Positions 34,172-42,084 of a stretch of DNA of 64,000 nt are shown piece by piece. Position numbers and translations under genes: made by a program. The DNA comes from an uncultured Bacteroidales bacterium (lineage in GTDB: Bacteria > Bacteroidota > Bacteroidia > Bacteroidales > F082): NCBI GenBank assembly GCA_900317155.1, contig ONFO01000009.1, positions 124,001 to 188,000 of the forward strand, written 5' to 3'. How positions within the stretch are numbered: the stretch's first letter is position 1; every line of letters begins with the position of its first letter. Below the pieces are notes generated by a model. It did not search any database. It was not told the DNA's origin and saw only the letters and a list, made by a program, of their open reading frames with translations.

Positions 34172-34794
34172 ATATCCGACCAAGTAACCGAAATTACATG
34201 GTTGGTAGATTTTTCATTTTCCTTGAAAACATTGGCCAAGCCAAAGGTGTAGCGCACTTCGATGAACCAATAGCTCAGCGCTGCCGTGAGGCCATAGTCA
34301 AGGCGGTTAAAGCTACCCAATTCCCAAGGGGTGATGTATTGCTGTTTCTTTCGGCCTTTCACTTCCTTCACTTCCTTGCCACCTATACATAAGCCAATTT
34401 GGGGCCCGATACGCAACCGAGGAATCATCGATTCGTCTTCGTCATCTTCATTCCACTTGCGAAGATAGATGTTGAGCAACAGCGGAACATTGATGTAGTG
34501 TGATTTCTCCAAGTAGCGGATGCTGTTGTTACTTTCATCCAAACCTTTCTTTGAACTTGTGCCTTGTCGAGAATAAATCACATCTATCTCTCCGCCTATG
34601 ATGGACCGTTCAGGGATGAGCGCAATGCGTACTCCTCCAGTAAAATCGGTGCGGAAGGTAGTGCTATCGTTACCGCTGATCTTCATGGTGGAGAAGGTCG
34701 GGCCAAGCATTAAGCCGCCACCGAGGTGTTGGGCAAAGGATGATGCTATAAAAGACAAGAATAGCAGAATGAGGTATATGTTTTTACATTTCAT
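34165..34794 (-). CDS. PorT-like outer-membrane beta-barrel protein
   Basis: A 209-residue protein with signal peptide (FIASSFAQ, about residue 21). It has the layout of PorT / OMP_b-brl_2 proteins: a glycine-rich opening (HLGGGLMLGPTFSTM), strands such as GGVRIALIPERSIIGGEID + VIYSRQG, INVPLLLNIYL, RLRIGPQIGLCIGG and a terminal strand ending in W. The role is unknown. It stands as a single gene, 48 bp upstream of trkA. Confidence 0.75.
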   Translation of the reverse strand: MKCKNIYLILLFLSFIASSFAQHLGGGLMLGPTFSTMKISGNDSTTFRTDFTGGVRIALIPERSIIGGEIDVIYSRQGTSSKKGLDESNNSIRYLEKSHYINVPLLLNIYLRKWNEDDEDESMIPRLRIGPQIGLCIGGKEVKEVKGRKKQQYITPWELGSFNRLDYGLTAALSYWFIEVRYTFGLANVFKENEKSTNHVISVTWSDIW

Positions 34795-34879
34795 TGTAAT
34801 TCAAATAATTAAATGTATATTATGAGATTTATCGGTAACAAATGAAGTCATAAAACTATATGTGTGACAGCCTTACATT

Positions 34880-36085
34880 TTATTCTACCAGCAAAACCAA
34901 GCCTTTAAGATAGGCCCCTTCGGGGTGGAAGATGTTGATGGGATGGTCGGCGGGTTGTGAAAGTTGGTCGAGGATACGCACGTTGCGTTTGGCCTCGATG
35001 GCCGCAGCGGTGACGATACCTTGGAAGGTGGCTTTGTCGACAGCCTGTGAGCAGCTGAAGGTAAACAGCAGTCCGCCCTTGGCGATGCGTTTGATGGCTT
35101 CGGCGTTGATGAACTTATAGCCGCTCAAACCACGGTGACGGTCATGGTGTCGCTTGGCAAACGCGGGTGGGTCGAGGATGATGAGGTCGAAGGCACCCTC
35201 ACGCATGTCTGTCACATAATCCTTCATGTCGGCCACATAACAAGGATTCTCTTCCTTTGAATAGCCGTTCAGTTCGAGGTTGGCCTCAGCAGTGGCGATG
35301 GCTTTCTTGGAGGCGTCGACGGTGACGGCTCGTCTGGCACCGCCTTTCAGTGCAGTGACGGAGAAACCACCTGTGTAGCCGAAAGCGTTAAGTACGGTTT
35401 TGCCTTGTGAAAAGTGGCGTACCAGTTCACGGTTCTCGCGTTGGTCAAGGAAAAAGCCCGTCTTTTGGCCTTCTTCCCAGTTGGGAAGGAATTGGCTGTC
35501 GTTTTCCAAAATTACTTCATCCAATCTGTTGCCAAAGAGGTAGCCATCTTCTATCGCGGCATCTTCCTTGCCCATGCGTTGCATGGCATCAGCACTTTTG
35601 TTGAAAATAGCTTGTAGGCCAAGGTCGGGCATCAGTTTGAGGGCGCGGACGATTTCTTTCAGGTGAAGGGCCATGCCTTCGGTCTGCGCTTGCACCACAG
35701 CGGTGTGGCCGTAAATGTCGATGATGAGGCCAGCCAAGCCGTCGCCTTCGGAGTGTACGAGGCGGAAACAGTTGGTGTGGGGATTGTTGGTGAGACCTAT
35801 GATGCGGCGTGCCTCGTAGGCTTGTTTGAGTCGGTCGAGGAAAAACCATTCATCAATGTGGCGGTTGTCGAAGCTGAGTATCTTCACGGCGATGCTGTCG
35901 GACTCGCAGAAGCCGGTGCCGAGGATGTTACCATCGTAGTCGGTGACCGTAACGGTGTCGCCAGCCTGTAAGCCTTTTGCAGCATCATGGATGGCACCCG
36001 AAAACACCCAAGGATGGAAACGGTGCAAGGCTTCTTCCTTGCCTGGATTGAGTCGTATGACGGGATAAAAAGGATTTTGTGACAT
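34880..36085 (-). CDS. Class I SAM-dependent rRNA methyltransferase (RlmI-like)
   Basis: A 401-residue protein of the RlmI/YccW family, which methylates C5 of a cytosine in 23S rRNA. The N-terminal PUA domain (about residues 5-80) includes HPWVFSGAI. The Rossmann methyltransferase domain starts with LNAFGYTGGFSVTALKGGAR (SAM binding), then TVDAS, and the catalytic LDPPAFAKRH. The E. coli number C1962 is taken from family knowledge. It is a single gene divergent from the S46 peptidase. Confidence 0.9.
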   Translation of the reverse strand: MSQNPFYPVIRLNPGKEEALHRFHPWVFSGAIHDAAKGLQAGDTVTVTDYDGNILGTGFCESDSIAVKILSFDNRHIDEWFFLDRLKQAYEARRIIGLTNNPHTNCFRLVHSEGDGLAGLIIDIYGHTAVVQAQTEGMALHLKEIVRALKLMPDLGLQAIFNKSADAMQRMGKEDAAIEDGYLFGNRLDEVILENDSQFLPNWEEGQKTGFFLDQRENRELVRHFSQGKTVLNAFGYTGGFSVTALKGGARRAVTVDASKKAIATAEANLELNGYSKEENPCYVADMKDYVTDMREGAFDLIILDPPAFAKRHHDRHRGLSGYKFINAEAIKRIAKGGLLFTFSCSQAVDKATFQGIVTAAAIEAKRNVRILDQLSQPADHPINIFHPEGAYLKGLVLLVE

Positions 36086-36104
36086 AGAATATTCGTATTT
36101 TGGC

Positions 36105-36113
36105 GCAAAGGTA
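36105..36113 (-). promoter_or_regulatory. -7 box of the rRNA methyltransferase gene
   Basis: TACCTTTGC, about 20 nt upstream of the ATG; no good TTG at -33. Confidence 0.55.
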
Positions 36114-36133
36114 AGGAATTATCATTGGACATT

Positions 36134-36166
36134 TTGAAAACAACTCAAAGAATTCTTTATTTTTGC
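36134..36166 (+). promoter_or_regulatory. Promoter of the S46 peptidase
   Basis: TTG at 36134-36136, 21-bp spacer, TATTTTTGC at 36158-36166; leader about 42 nt containing AATTCAACAATAAAC. Confidence 0.8.
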
Positions 36167-36213
36167 AGCCAACTAACTATATAAAACAATAATTCAACAA
36201 TAAACTACATTCA

Positions 36214-38352
36214 ATGAAACGTTTTACCTTATTTATCACCCTCATCCTCACGCTCTCAGTCGGCATTGTAAGAGCCGGTGAAGGCATGTGGATTCCCATG
36301 TTGCTGCAGTATAACGAGAAAGAAATGCAGGAGATGGGCATGAAAATCACCGCTGAAGACATCTACAGCATCAACCACAGCAGCTTGAAAGACGCCATCG
36401 TTCTCTTTGGTGGCGGTTGCACGGGTGAAATCGTCAGCGACTACGGCCTGCTGCTTACCAATCACCATTGCGGCTACGACTACATCCAAAAGCACAGCTC
36501 AGTGGAACACGACTACCTTACCAACGGCTTTTGGGCCATGAATAGGGGAGAGGAGTTGCCCTGTCCTGGCCTCAGTGTCATCTTCCTCCGCGAAATGCGC
36601 GACGTGACCAAACAAGTGCTTGAAGGTGTCAGTGTTGATATGCCTGAAGACGAGCGCCAAGCGCTTGTTGACAAAAATATGAAAAGTATCATCGCTTCGG
36701 TGGAAAAAGAGACCAAGTACAAAGTCAGCATCAAGCCCTTCTTCTTGGGCAATGAGTACTATCTGTTGCTCAACGAGGTCTACACCGATGTGCGTCTCGT
36801 GGGTTGTCCGCCGAGCAACATCGGTAAGTTTGGCGGCGACACCGACAACTGGGTCTGGCCACGCCATACGGGTGACTTCAGCATCTTCCGCGTCTATGCC
36901 GACAAGGACGGACATCCGGCTGTGTACGACAAGGACAATGTGCCTTACAAGCCTGCTAAGCATTTGGACATCTCATTGAAGGGCGCCGAGGAAGGCGACT
37001 TCGCCTTTGTGTTCGGCTATCCTGCCCGCACCAATGAATACCTGCCCGCAGTGGCCGTCGACCAAGAAGCCAACCTCATCGATCCCATCATGGTCGACCT
37101 GCGCGGCAAGGTGCTCGACATCTACAACAAATACCAGGAGCAAGACCCCAAGGTGCGCATCCAGTATGCCTCCAAGCATGCTGGACTCGGCAACGGTTGG
37201 AAGAAATGGATGGGCGTGACCGAGGGCATCAACCATTTTCACGGCGTGCAAAAGAAACATGACTATGAGAGCCGTTTCTACGACTGGGTGATGCAGTCGC
37301 GTAGCCGCTATATGTACGCCAACCTGCTGAAGGACTTCAAACAAAGCTATAAGGAACTGGAGCCTTATCAGTTGGCTTACACCTACATGACAGAGGCGGG
37401 ACTGCGCATCGAGTTGGTCAGCTTTGCAGGACGTTTTGCCAGACTCTCCGAAGTGACCAAAGACATGCCTCAAGACAAAATCGACCAGATGGTGGCCAAC
37501 CTGAAGGCCTCCTCTGCGAGTTTCTTCAAAGACTACTACGAACCTATCGACCGTGAAGTGGCTGTTATGGCTCTTAGCGAATACCTGAAAGCTCAGCCCG
37601 CCGATTTCCGCCCCGCTTTCCTCAACGATATCAAGGACGTGGATGAATATGTTGACAAGCTTTTCGCCAAATCCATGTTTACCGATGAGGCAAAAGTGAA
37701 TGAATTGTTGGACAACTTCAAACCCAACAAGGCCAAGAAACTCGCCAATGACCCCGCTTTGGTGATTTACCAAAGTCTCATTAGCTTCTATCGTAACGAA
37801 GTCTATGATCATATTTCGAGCCTCAACGCCAACATCGACCGTTTGCGTCGCATCTATATGAAAGGTCAGATGGAGATGGAACCAGAGAAACGTTTCTCGC
37901 CTGATGCCAACTTCACGTTGCGTGTCACTTACGGCAAGGTGGAAGGTTTCAAGCCCAAAGATGGCATGACCTACAGGCATTTCACTACACTAGAGGGCAT
38001 CATGCAGAAGGAAAACCCCGATATCTACGACTATGTAGTGGAGCCGCGCTTGAAGCAACTTTATAATAATAAGGACTATGGTCGCTATGCCGACAAGGAC
38101 GGCACCATGCATGTGGCCTTCACCGCGAGTGTGCACACCACTGGAGGCAACTCGGGCAGCCCGATCTTGAATGCCGAAGGTCAACTCCTCGGCCTCAACT
38201 TCGACCGCTGTTGGGAAGGTACGATGAGCGACCTCATTTACGACTCGGATATTTGCCGTAATATCAGCGTCGACATTCGTTATGTGCTCTTCATCATCGA
38301 CAAGTTCGCTGGAGCAGGGCATCTGATAGATGAGATGACAATAGTAGAATGA
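36214..38352 (+). CDS. S46 family dipeptidyl-peptidase, DPP11-like
   Basis: A 712-residue periplasmic exopeptidase that removes dipeptides from peptide N-termini. After a signal peptide (residues 1-21) the chymotrypsin-like triad is visible: His85 (LLTNHHCGYD), Asp221 (RHTGDFSIFR) and Ser647 (GGNSGSPILN). Eighteen residues after the Ser, in GLNFDRCWEG, stands Arg665. In Porphyromonas DPP11 an Arg at the equivalent position confers P1 Asp/Glu preference, whereas DPP7 has Gly, so acidic-peptide specificity is likely. Such enzymes feed amino-acid fermentation. It is transcribed alone and ends in a palindromic terminator. Confidence 0.93.
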   Translation: MKRFTLFITLILTLSVGIVRAGEGMWIPMLLQYNEKEMQEMGMKITAEDIYSINHSSLKDAIVLFGGGCTGEIVSDYGLLLTNHHCGYDYIQKHSSVEHDYLTNGFWAMNRGEELPCPGLSVIFLREMRDVTKQVLEGVSVDMPEDERQALVDKNMKSIIASVEKETKYKVSIKPFFLGNEYYLLLNEVYTDVRLVGCPPSNIGKFGGDTDNWVWPRHTGDFSIFRVYADKDGHPAVYDKDNVPYKPAKHLDISLKGAEEGDFAFVFGYPARTNEYLPAVAVDQEANLIDPIMVDLRGKVLDIYNKYQEQDPKVRIQYASKHAGLGNGWKKWMGVTEGINHFHGVQKKHDYESRFYDWVMQSRSRYMYANLLKDFKQSYKELEPYQLAYTYMTEAGLRIELVSFAGRFARLSEVTKDMPQDKIDQMVANLKASSASFFKDYYEPIDREVAVMALSEYLKAQPADFRPAFLNDIKDVDEYVDKLFAKSMFTDEAKVNELLDNFKPNKAKKLANDPALVIYQSLISFYRNEVYDHISSLNANIDRLRRIYMKGQMEMEPEKRFSPDANFTLRVTYGKVEGFKPKDGMTYRHFTTLEGIMQKENPDIYDYVVEPRLKQLYNNKDYGRYADKDGTMHVAFTASVHTTGGNSGSPILNAEGQLLGLNFDRCWEGTMSDLIYDSDICRNISVDIRYVLFIIDKFAGAGHLIDEMTIVE

Positions 38353-38382
38353 AAAAAGGCGGCTTAGCCGCCTTTTTTCATT
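38348..38382. terminator. Bidirectional terminator carrying both stop codons
   Basis: A perfect palindrome AATGAAAAAAGGCGGC-TTA- and its complement. The TGA of the S46 gene (38350-38352) and the TGA of the convergent BspA-like gene (38378-38380) both lie in the stem. Confidence 0.92.
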
Positions 38383-39574
38383 TGCCTTCTACCACAATCC
38401 GTTTTGTCAAAATGCCATTCTTTGTTTGGATTCTAACAATATAACCCCCAACATCAAGAGGGTTGAAATCATATTCAATGCCATTACCACTTGCTGTGAC
38501 TTCAAACAACTTTTCACCCAACATGTTATAGACGCTGATACCTTCCATGTTTTCAGCCTCTATTGTAATTGTCCCGTTGGTCGGATTGGGATATACGGTT
38601 GCCATCGTTTCATCAAGTTCTGGTACATTATTACAATCGTCGATGATTGTGGAGAAATAGCCATGCCACTCCGAGTTTTGGTATGCAGGAATGCAGTGGC
38701 AAGGAACGGTGAGCGTCGTGCAGCTGAATCCTGCAAACACATCTTCAAATGAGAACACCGGTGGCTCTGTAGCCAAAGTAATGACTTCAGTAAACCCGCT
38801 GCAATTATAGAAGGCCTCTCCGCCAATGCTGACCAATGCACTGCCTAAGGTCAATGTACCAGTAAACCCGCTGCAATTGCGGAAAGCATTAGGTTCGATA
38901 CACGTCACGGAATTAGGTATGGTCAGAGAATCTGTAAACCCTGAACAGCCCCAAAAAGCAGAAGTGCCGATGAAAGTTACCGCATCGCTGAGACTTAAAC
39001 TGGAAAAGCCGGTGCATCTATAAAAAGTCGCACTTTCGATGCGTTCCACCCCGTTGCCGATAGTCAGTGCTCCGGTAAAACCAGTGCAGCCATAAAATGC
39101 CGCAGTTTCCATCGATTTTACCGAATTGGGGATAGTCAGTGAGCCAGTAAAACCCTTGCAGCCATAAAATGCCGCAGGCCCAATGGTATCCAAGGCATCG
39201 CCCAGGTCTAATTCTGTTAATCCGCTGCAACCCAAGAATGCGTTTTCACCAAGATAGGTCACGGTATTGGGAATGGTCAAGAGACCTGTTAGGTTTCCGC
39301 ACGATATGAATGCGTTTTTCCCAATCCTGGTCACAGCATAGTTGTTTCCATTATAACTGATGGTTGACGGAATGCTTAACTCACCAGTCGCTGCAGGGCC
39401 ATCAATATGACTCATAAGCGTTGCAGAAACGCCGTCATCATTGATTTGATAATAAAAATCCCCTACAGAAAAGACGTCTTGTGCATTCAGATGCGTAAGC
39501 CCAATAACTCCCAGAAAAAGAATGGATAAGACAACGTATGCTGCTTTTTTGCAAAATGATGAATCGCTTTTCAT
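38378..39574 (-). CDS. BspA-like leucine-rich-repeat protein with T9SS sorting domain (second)
   Basis: A 398-residue secreted protein. A signal anchor or signal peptide (AAYVVLSILFLGVIGLTHLN, after a 12-residue basic start) is followed by about nine LRR_5 repeats of the form NSVTCIEPNAFRNCSGFTGT (about residues 70-285). A T9SS sorting domain follows (MATVYPNPTNGTITIEAENM, ISVYNMLGEKLFEV, KRIVVEGK). The DNA shows many near-identical units, consistent with recent repeat expansion. It is a single gene convergent with the S46 peptidase. Confidence 0.87.
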   Translation of the reverse strand: MKSDSSFCKKAAYVVLSILFLGVIGLTHLNAQDVFSVGDFYYQINDDGVSATLMSHIDGPAATGELSIPSTISYNGNNYAVTRIGKNAFISCGNLTGLLTIPNTVTYLGENAFLGCSGLTELDLGDALDTIGPAAFYGCKGFTGSLTIPNSVKSMETAAFYGCTGFTGALTIGNGVERIESATFYRCTGFSSLSLSDAVTFIGTSAFWGCSGFTDSLTIPNSVTCIEPNAFRNCSGFTGTLTLGSALVSIGGEAFYNCSGFTEVITLATEPPVFSFEDVFAGFSCTTLTVPCHCIPAYQNSEWHGYFSTIIDDCNNVPELDETMATVYPNPTNGTITIEAENMEGISVYNMLGEKLFEVTASGNGIEYDFNPLDVGGYIVRIQTKNGILTKRIVVEGK

Positions 39575-39642
39575 AATTAAGGTATTAGTCAGGACTGCTA
39601 GTTGGGTTTATTGTGGAAAAACGTCTGTTCGGATAGGGTTCA

Positions 39643-40167
39643 TTACTTCCCAAAGATCTTGCCCAAGCCGCCGAGAATGCTGCCTAGGCCACCTGTGCTT
39701 TGGCTTTGTGAGCCGCCGCCAAGAAGAGCACCGAGCAGGCCACCCAAACCCGCTGCGCCTGAGTTGCCGTTCTGCTTGCCAAGGAGAGCGAGCAGGCTGG
39801 GAGCGATCGAGGAAAGGATATTGCCTACTGCGTTGGAGGCCACGCCCGTCTGCTTGGAGATGCCACTCACAACGGATGACAAGTCGCCACCAAAAATATG
39901 GCCCAAAATCTTGGAGCCGTCGACAAGGTCGGCACCTTTTAGGTTATTGATGATGTTGCCAGCATTGCTAGCATGGTCGCCAAGGGCCTTGGCCAAGGCT
40001 TCGGCACCGCCAGGTGTAGAGGCGTTCTTTTGCATGGCACCCAGCAGTGAGGGTAATGCGTTGGAGATAACAGACGACACTTGATTTTGGTCGATCTTGA
40101 GGTTTTGTGAGATGGCACCGATGGCATCATTGCCTGTCAATGCGCCTAAGATGTTTGATAATTCCAT
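39643..40167 (-). CDS. DUF937 family protein
   Basis: A 174-residue protein of the DUF937 (YidB-like) group: an N-terminal helical repeat with LSNILGALTGNDAIGAISQN (residues 3-22) and SVISNALPSLLGAMQKNAST, a second repeat GVASNAVGNILSSIAPSLLA, and a glycine-rich low-complexity tail (GGLLGALLGGGSQSQSTGG). The internal ATG is chosen because the longer frame crosses the promoter at 40232-40265. Likely cytoplasmic; function not established. Confidence 0.82.
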   Translation of the reverse strand: MELSNILGALTGNDAIGAISQNLKIDQNQVSSVISNALPSLLGAMQKNASTPGGAEALAKALGDHASNAGNIINNLKGADLVDGSKILGHIFGGDLSSVVSGISKQTGVASNAVGNILSSIAPSLLALLGKQNGNSGAAGLGGLLGALLGGGSQSQSTGGLGSILGGLGKIFGK

Positions 40168-40231
40168 GATTGTAATAGTTAAGAGTTTAAATTGTTTCGT
40201 CGAGTTCTCCCAAAAGGAAATCTTCAAAGAT

Positions 40232-40265
40232 GCAAATGTAGAAAAAAACGATTGATTTGAAACAA
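40232..40265 (-). promoter_or_regulatory. Promoter of the DUF937 gene
   Basis: TACATTTGC (40232-40240), TTG at 40263-40265 (22-bp spacer). Confidence 0.6.
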
Positions 40266-40326
40266 AAAACAACAATATGGTAAAAAAAACCGAAAAAAAG
40301 GTAAACCAAAAGTGAATAATATGATG

Positions 40327-40335
40327 TATTTTTGC
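40327..40335 (+). promoter_or_regulatory. -7 box of the flavodoxin gene
   Basis: TATTTTTGC with a leader of about 22 nt; no TTG at -33. Confidence 0.6.
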
Positions 40336-40361
40336 CAATTCAAAACATAACTTAATTCACT

Positions 40362-40976
40362 ATGAAAAAATTTGCCATTATCATGGTGCTGACCGCTCTA
40401 TTTAGTTGTGGTACAGCCCAAAACAAAGAAAACAAACAAGAAAACAACGGTGCAACAGAAACAACGACCGTGACAGAACAAACCCAAAATAACAACACTA
40501 TGAAAGCATTAGTGACCTACTTTTCGGCTTCGGGTGTCACCCGTAATGCCGCAAAACAAGTGGCCGACATCATCGGTGCCGACCTCTTTGAAATCACCCC
40601 CGAACAACTCTACACTGACGCCGACCTCGATTGGCGCGACAAACAATCACGCTCGACCATCGAAATGAACGACAAGAGCTCGCGTCCAGCCATTAAAGAC
40701 GGTGGCAAGGTAAAGAACCTCGACCAGTATGATGTGGTTTATGTGGGCTTCCCCATCTGGTGGTACACCGCCCCGACCATCATCAACACCTTCATCGAGG
40801 CTAACGACTTCACGGGCAAGACCATCGTGCCCTTCGCCACCTCGGGAGGCAGCAACATCAAGAAAGCTTGTGAAGACCTGCAAGCCACTTATCCTGACTA
40901 CAAATTCGGCGAAGGCAAATTGCTGAATAGCATCAACAAGGCCGACATCGAGAGATGGGCTGCGGCGGTGAAATGA
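40362..40976 (+). CDS. Flavodoxin-like protein with lipoprotein signal
   Basis: A 204-residue protein. The N-terminus is a lipobox signal (MVLTALFSCG, Cys 16) and a polar linker rich in Asn/Thr/Glu (17-46). From residue 47 it is a complete flavodoxin_4-type domain (MKALVTYFSASGVTRNAAK, the FMN phosphate loop; YVGFPIWWYTAP; PFATSGGSNI). An internal ATG at 40500 could give a cytoplasmic flavodoxin of ordinary size, so a dual-start gene is possible. If only the long form is made, it is an envelope flavoprotein. Its neighbours give no pathway clue. Confidence 0.85.
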   Translation: MKKFAIIMVLTALFSCGTAQNKENKQENNGATETTTVTEQTQNNNTMKALVTYFSASGVTRNAAKQVADIIGADLFEITPEQLYTDADLDWRDKQSRSTIEMNDKSSRPAIKDGGKVKNLDQYDVVYVGFPIWWYTAPTIINTFIEANDFTGKTIVPFATSGGSNIKKACEDLQATYPDYKFGEGKLLNSINKADIERWAAAVK

Positions 40977-40996
40977 TTTGATTTTTTGTGAATCCT

Positions 40997-41027
40997 TGTA
41001 GGGCTGTCACATTGTGGTAGCCCTACA
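40997..41027. repeat. Dispersed palindromic repeat, copy after the flavodoxin gene
   Basis: TGTAGGGCTGTCACATTGTG ending GTAGCCCTACA: 9-bp perfect arms. Same family as 101-132 and 52157-52228. Confidence 0.8.
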
Positions 41028-41031
41028 TATT

Positions 41032-42078
41032 TTATTCCGACAATTCCAAGGCAAACCACAAGGTATCCACTGTTCTTCCACCCACGATGCCGTAGCCGCC
41101 GTTCACGTTGGTATGCGTCTGGACGGGTTCGGCAAAGAACTGGTCTATCTCGCTGCCTTGCTCGCAGGTGTTCAGATAGTAGTAGTATTCCTTGCTGAGA
41201 TGCTGCAAACTGACGGATATTTGGAAGAAATCCTCGTCGAAGTCTTCCCACAAAGTGAAATAAAGATAGAGCGGCAGCTTGATTTGGTATGACCTGCCAT
41301 CGAAAAGTATGTCCGTGAACACGCCTTCAGGCCTCGACTGAAAATCGATGTTGATGTAATCATTGTCAGAGACATTGGCACCGAAAACAGGGTCGTCGTA
41401 TGACGTGCTGATGTAGAAACTGTTGCCATTATCATAGTCGGAATAGCCGTCGTTTTCCAAATGAATCTTGAAATAGTCGGTCTGCCCGGGATTGGGGTCG
41501 GCGATTTCAACGGTCAGTTCCAATTGACCCATAATCGTCCAAATCGTATCCCCCTCATATTCCTCAAACGACACCTCCCAAAGTTTGGTTTGGCAATCGC
41601 CAAGGCTCCATGTCACCGTATTGGGCACAGGACTTGTCGAACCTTCAACGTCGTCGAAACCATTGGCCGAGGCCGTGATTTTCACCACATCGCCTTCTTG
41701 TGGACAGTAGTCGCTGACGAAAGCGGGAACTATCTTGTAAACAGGTTTCACGCTATCCATGTCAACATATTCATAACTCGTCCAAACGGTGTCGGGTTGC
41801 CGTGTCAATCCACCGATGCGGTTGCCGTTCACGAAAAGGGTGGCCACAACGTCATCAGGGACTTGCATGTTGCTATCATTGTCGAGGAAGAAAATGCTCT
41901 TGCTGATGTAAGCCTTCACGGGCTGCCCCGGCTCAACGATGCTGTTGATAACCAACTTCGGGTCGACTTGCTCACCGTTGAACTCGATTTCCTTTTCGCA
42001 GGAAGCAAGGAGTATTGCGCTGATTAATAACAAAATAACTCTCCTTATATTTTGCTTGTTTTGAAGGTTTTGTGACAT
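41032..42078 (-). CDS. DUF4249 lipoprotein (partner of TonB receptor)
   Basis: A 348-residue lipoprotein (lipobox LLASC, Cys 27) with the DUF4249 pattern: KLVINSIVEPGQPVKAYISK near the N-terminus, FVNGNRIGG, VKITASANGFDDVEGST and a C-terminal YYYLNTCEQG. It follows the TonB-dependent receptor by 6 bp, the standard receptor-DUF4249 pair of Bacteroidetes. It is thought to act at the cell surface with the receptor, in the place of SusD; the ligand is not identifiable here. Confidence 0.88.
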   Translation of the reverse strand: MSQNLQNKQNIRRVILLLISAILLASCEKEIEFNGEQVDPKLVINSIVEPGQPVKAYISKSIFFLDNDSNMQVPDDVVATLFVNGNRIGGLTRQPDTVWTSYEYVDMDSVKPVYKIVPAFVSDYCPQEGDVVKITASANGFDDVEGSTSPVPNTVTWSLGDCQTKLWEVSFEEYEGDTIWTIMGQLELTVEIADPNPGQTDYFKIHLENDGYSDYDNGNSFYISTSYDDPVFGANVSDNDYINIDFQSRPEGVFTDILFDGRSYQIKLPLYLYFTLWEDFDEDFFQISVSLQHLSKEYYYYLNTCEQGSEIDQFFAEPVQTHTNVNGGYGIVGGRTVDTLWFALELSE

Positions 42079-42084
42079 AATAAC

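Noticed and set aside
36973-37980. 335-codon frame on the minus strand inside the S46 peptidase gene
   Set aside because: Shadow of the peptidase reading frame; no motif, no promoter, no start context.
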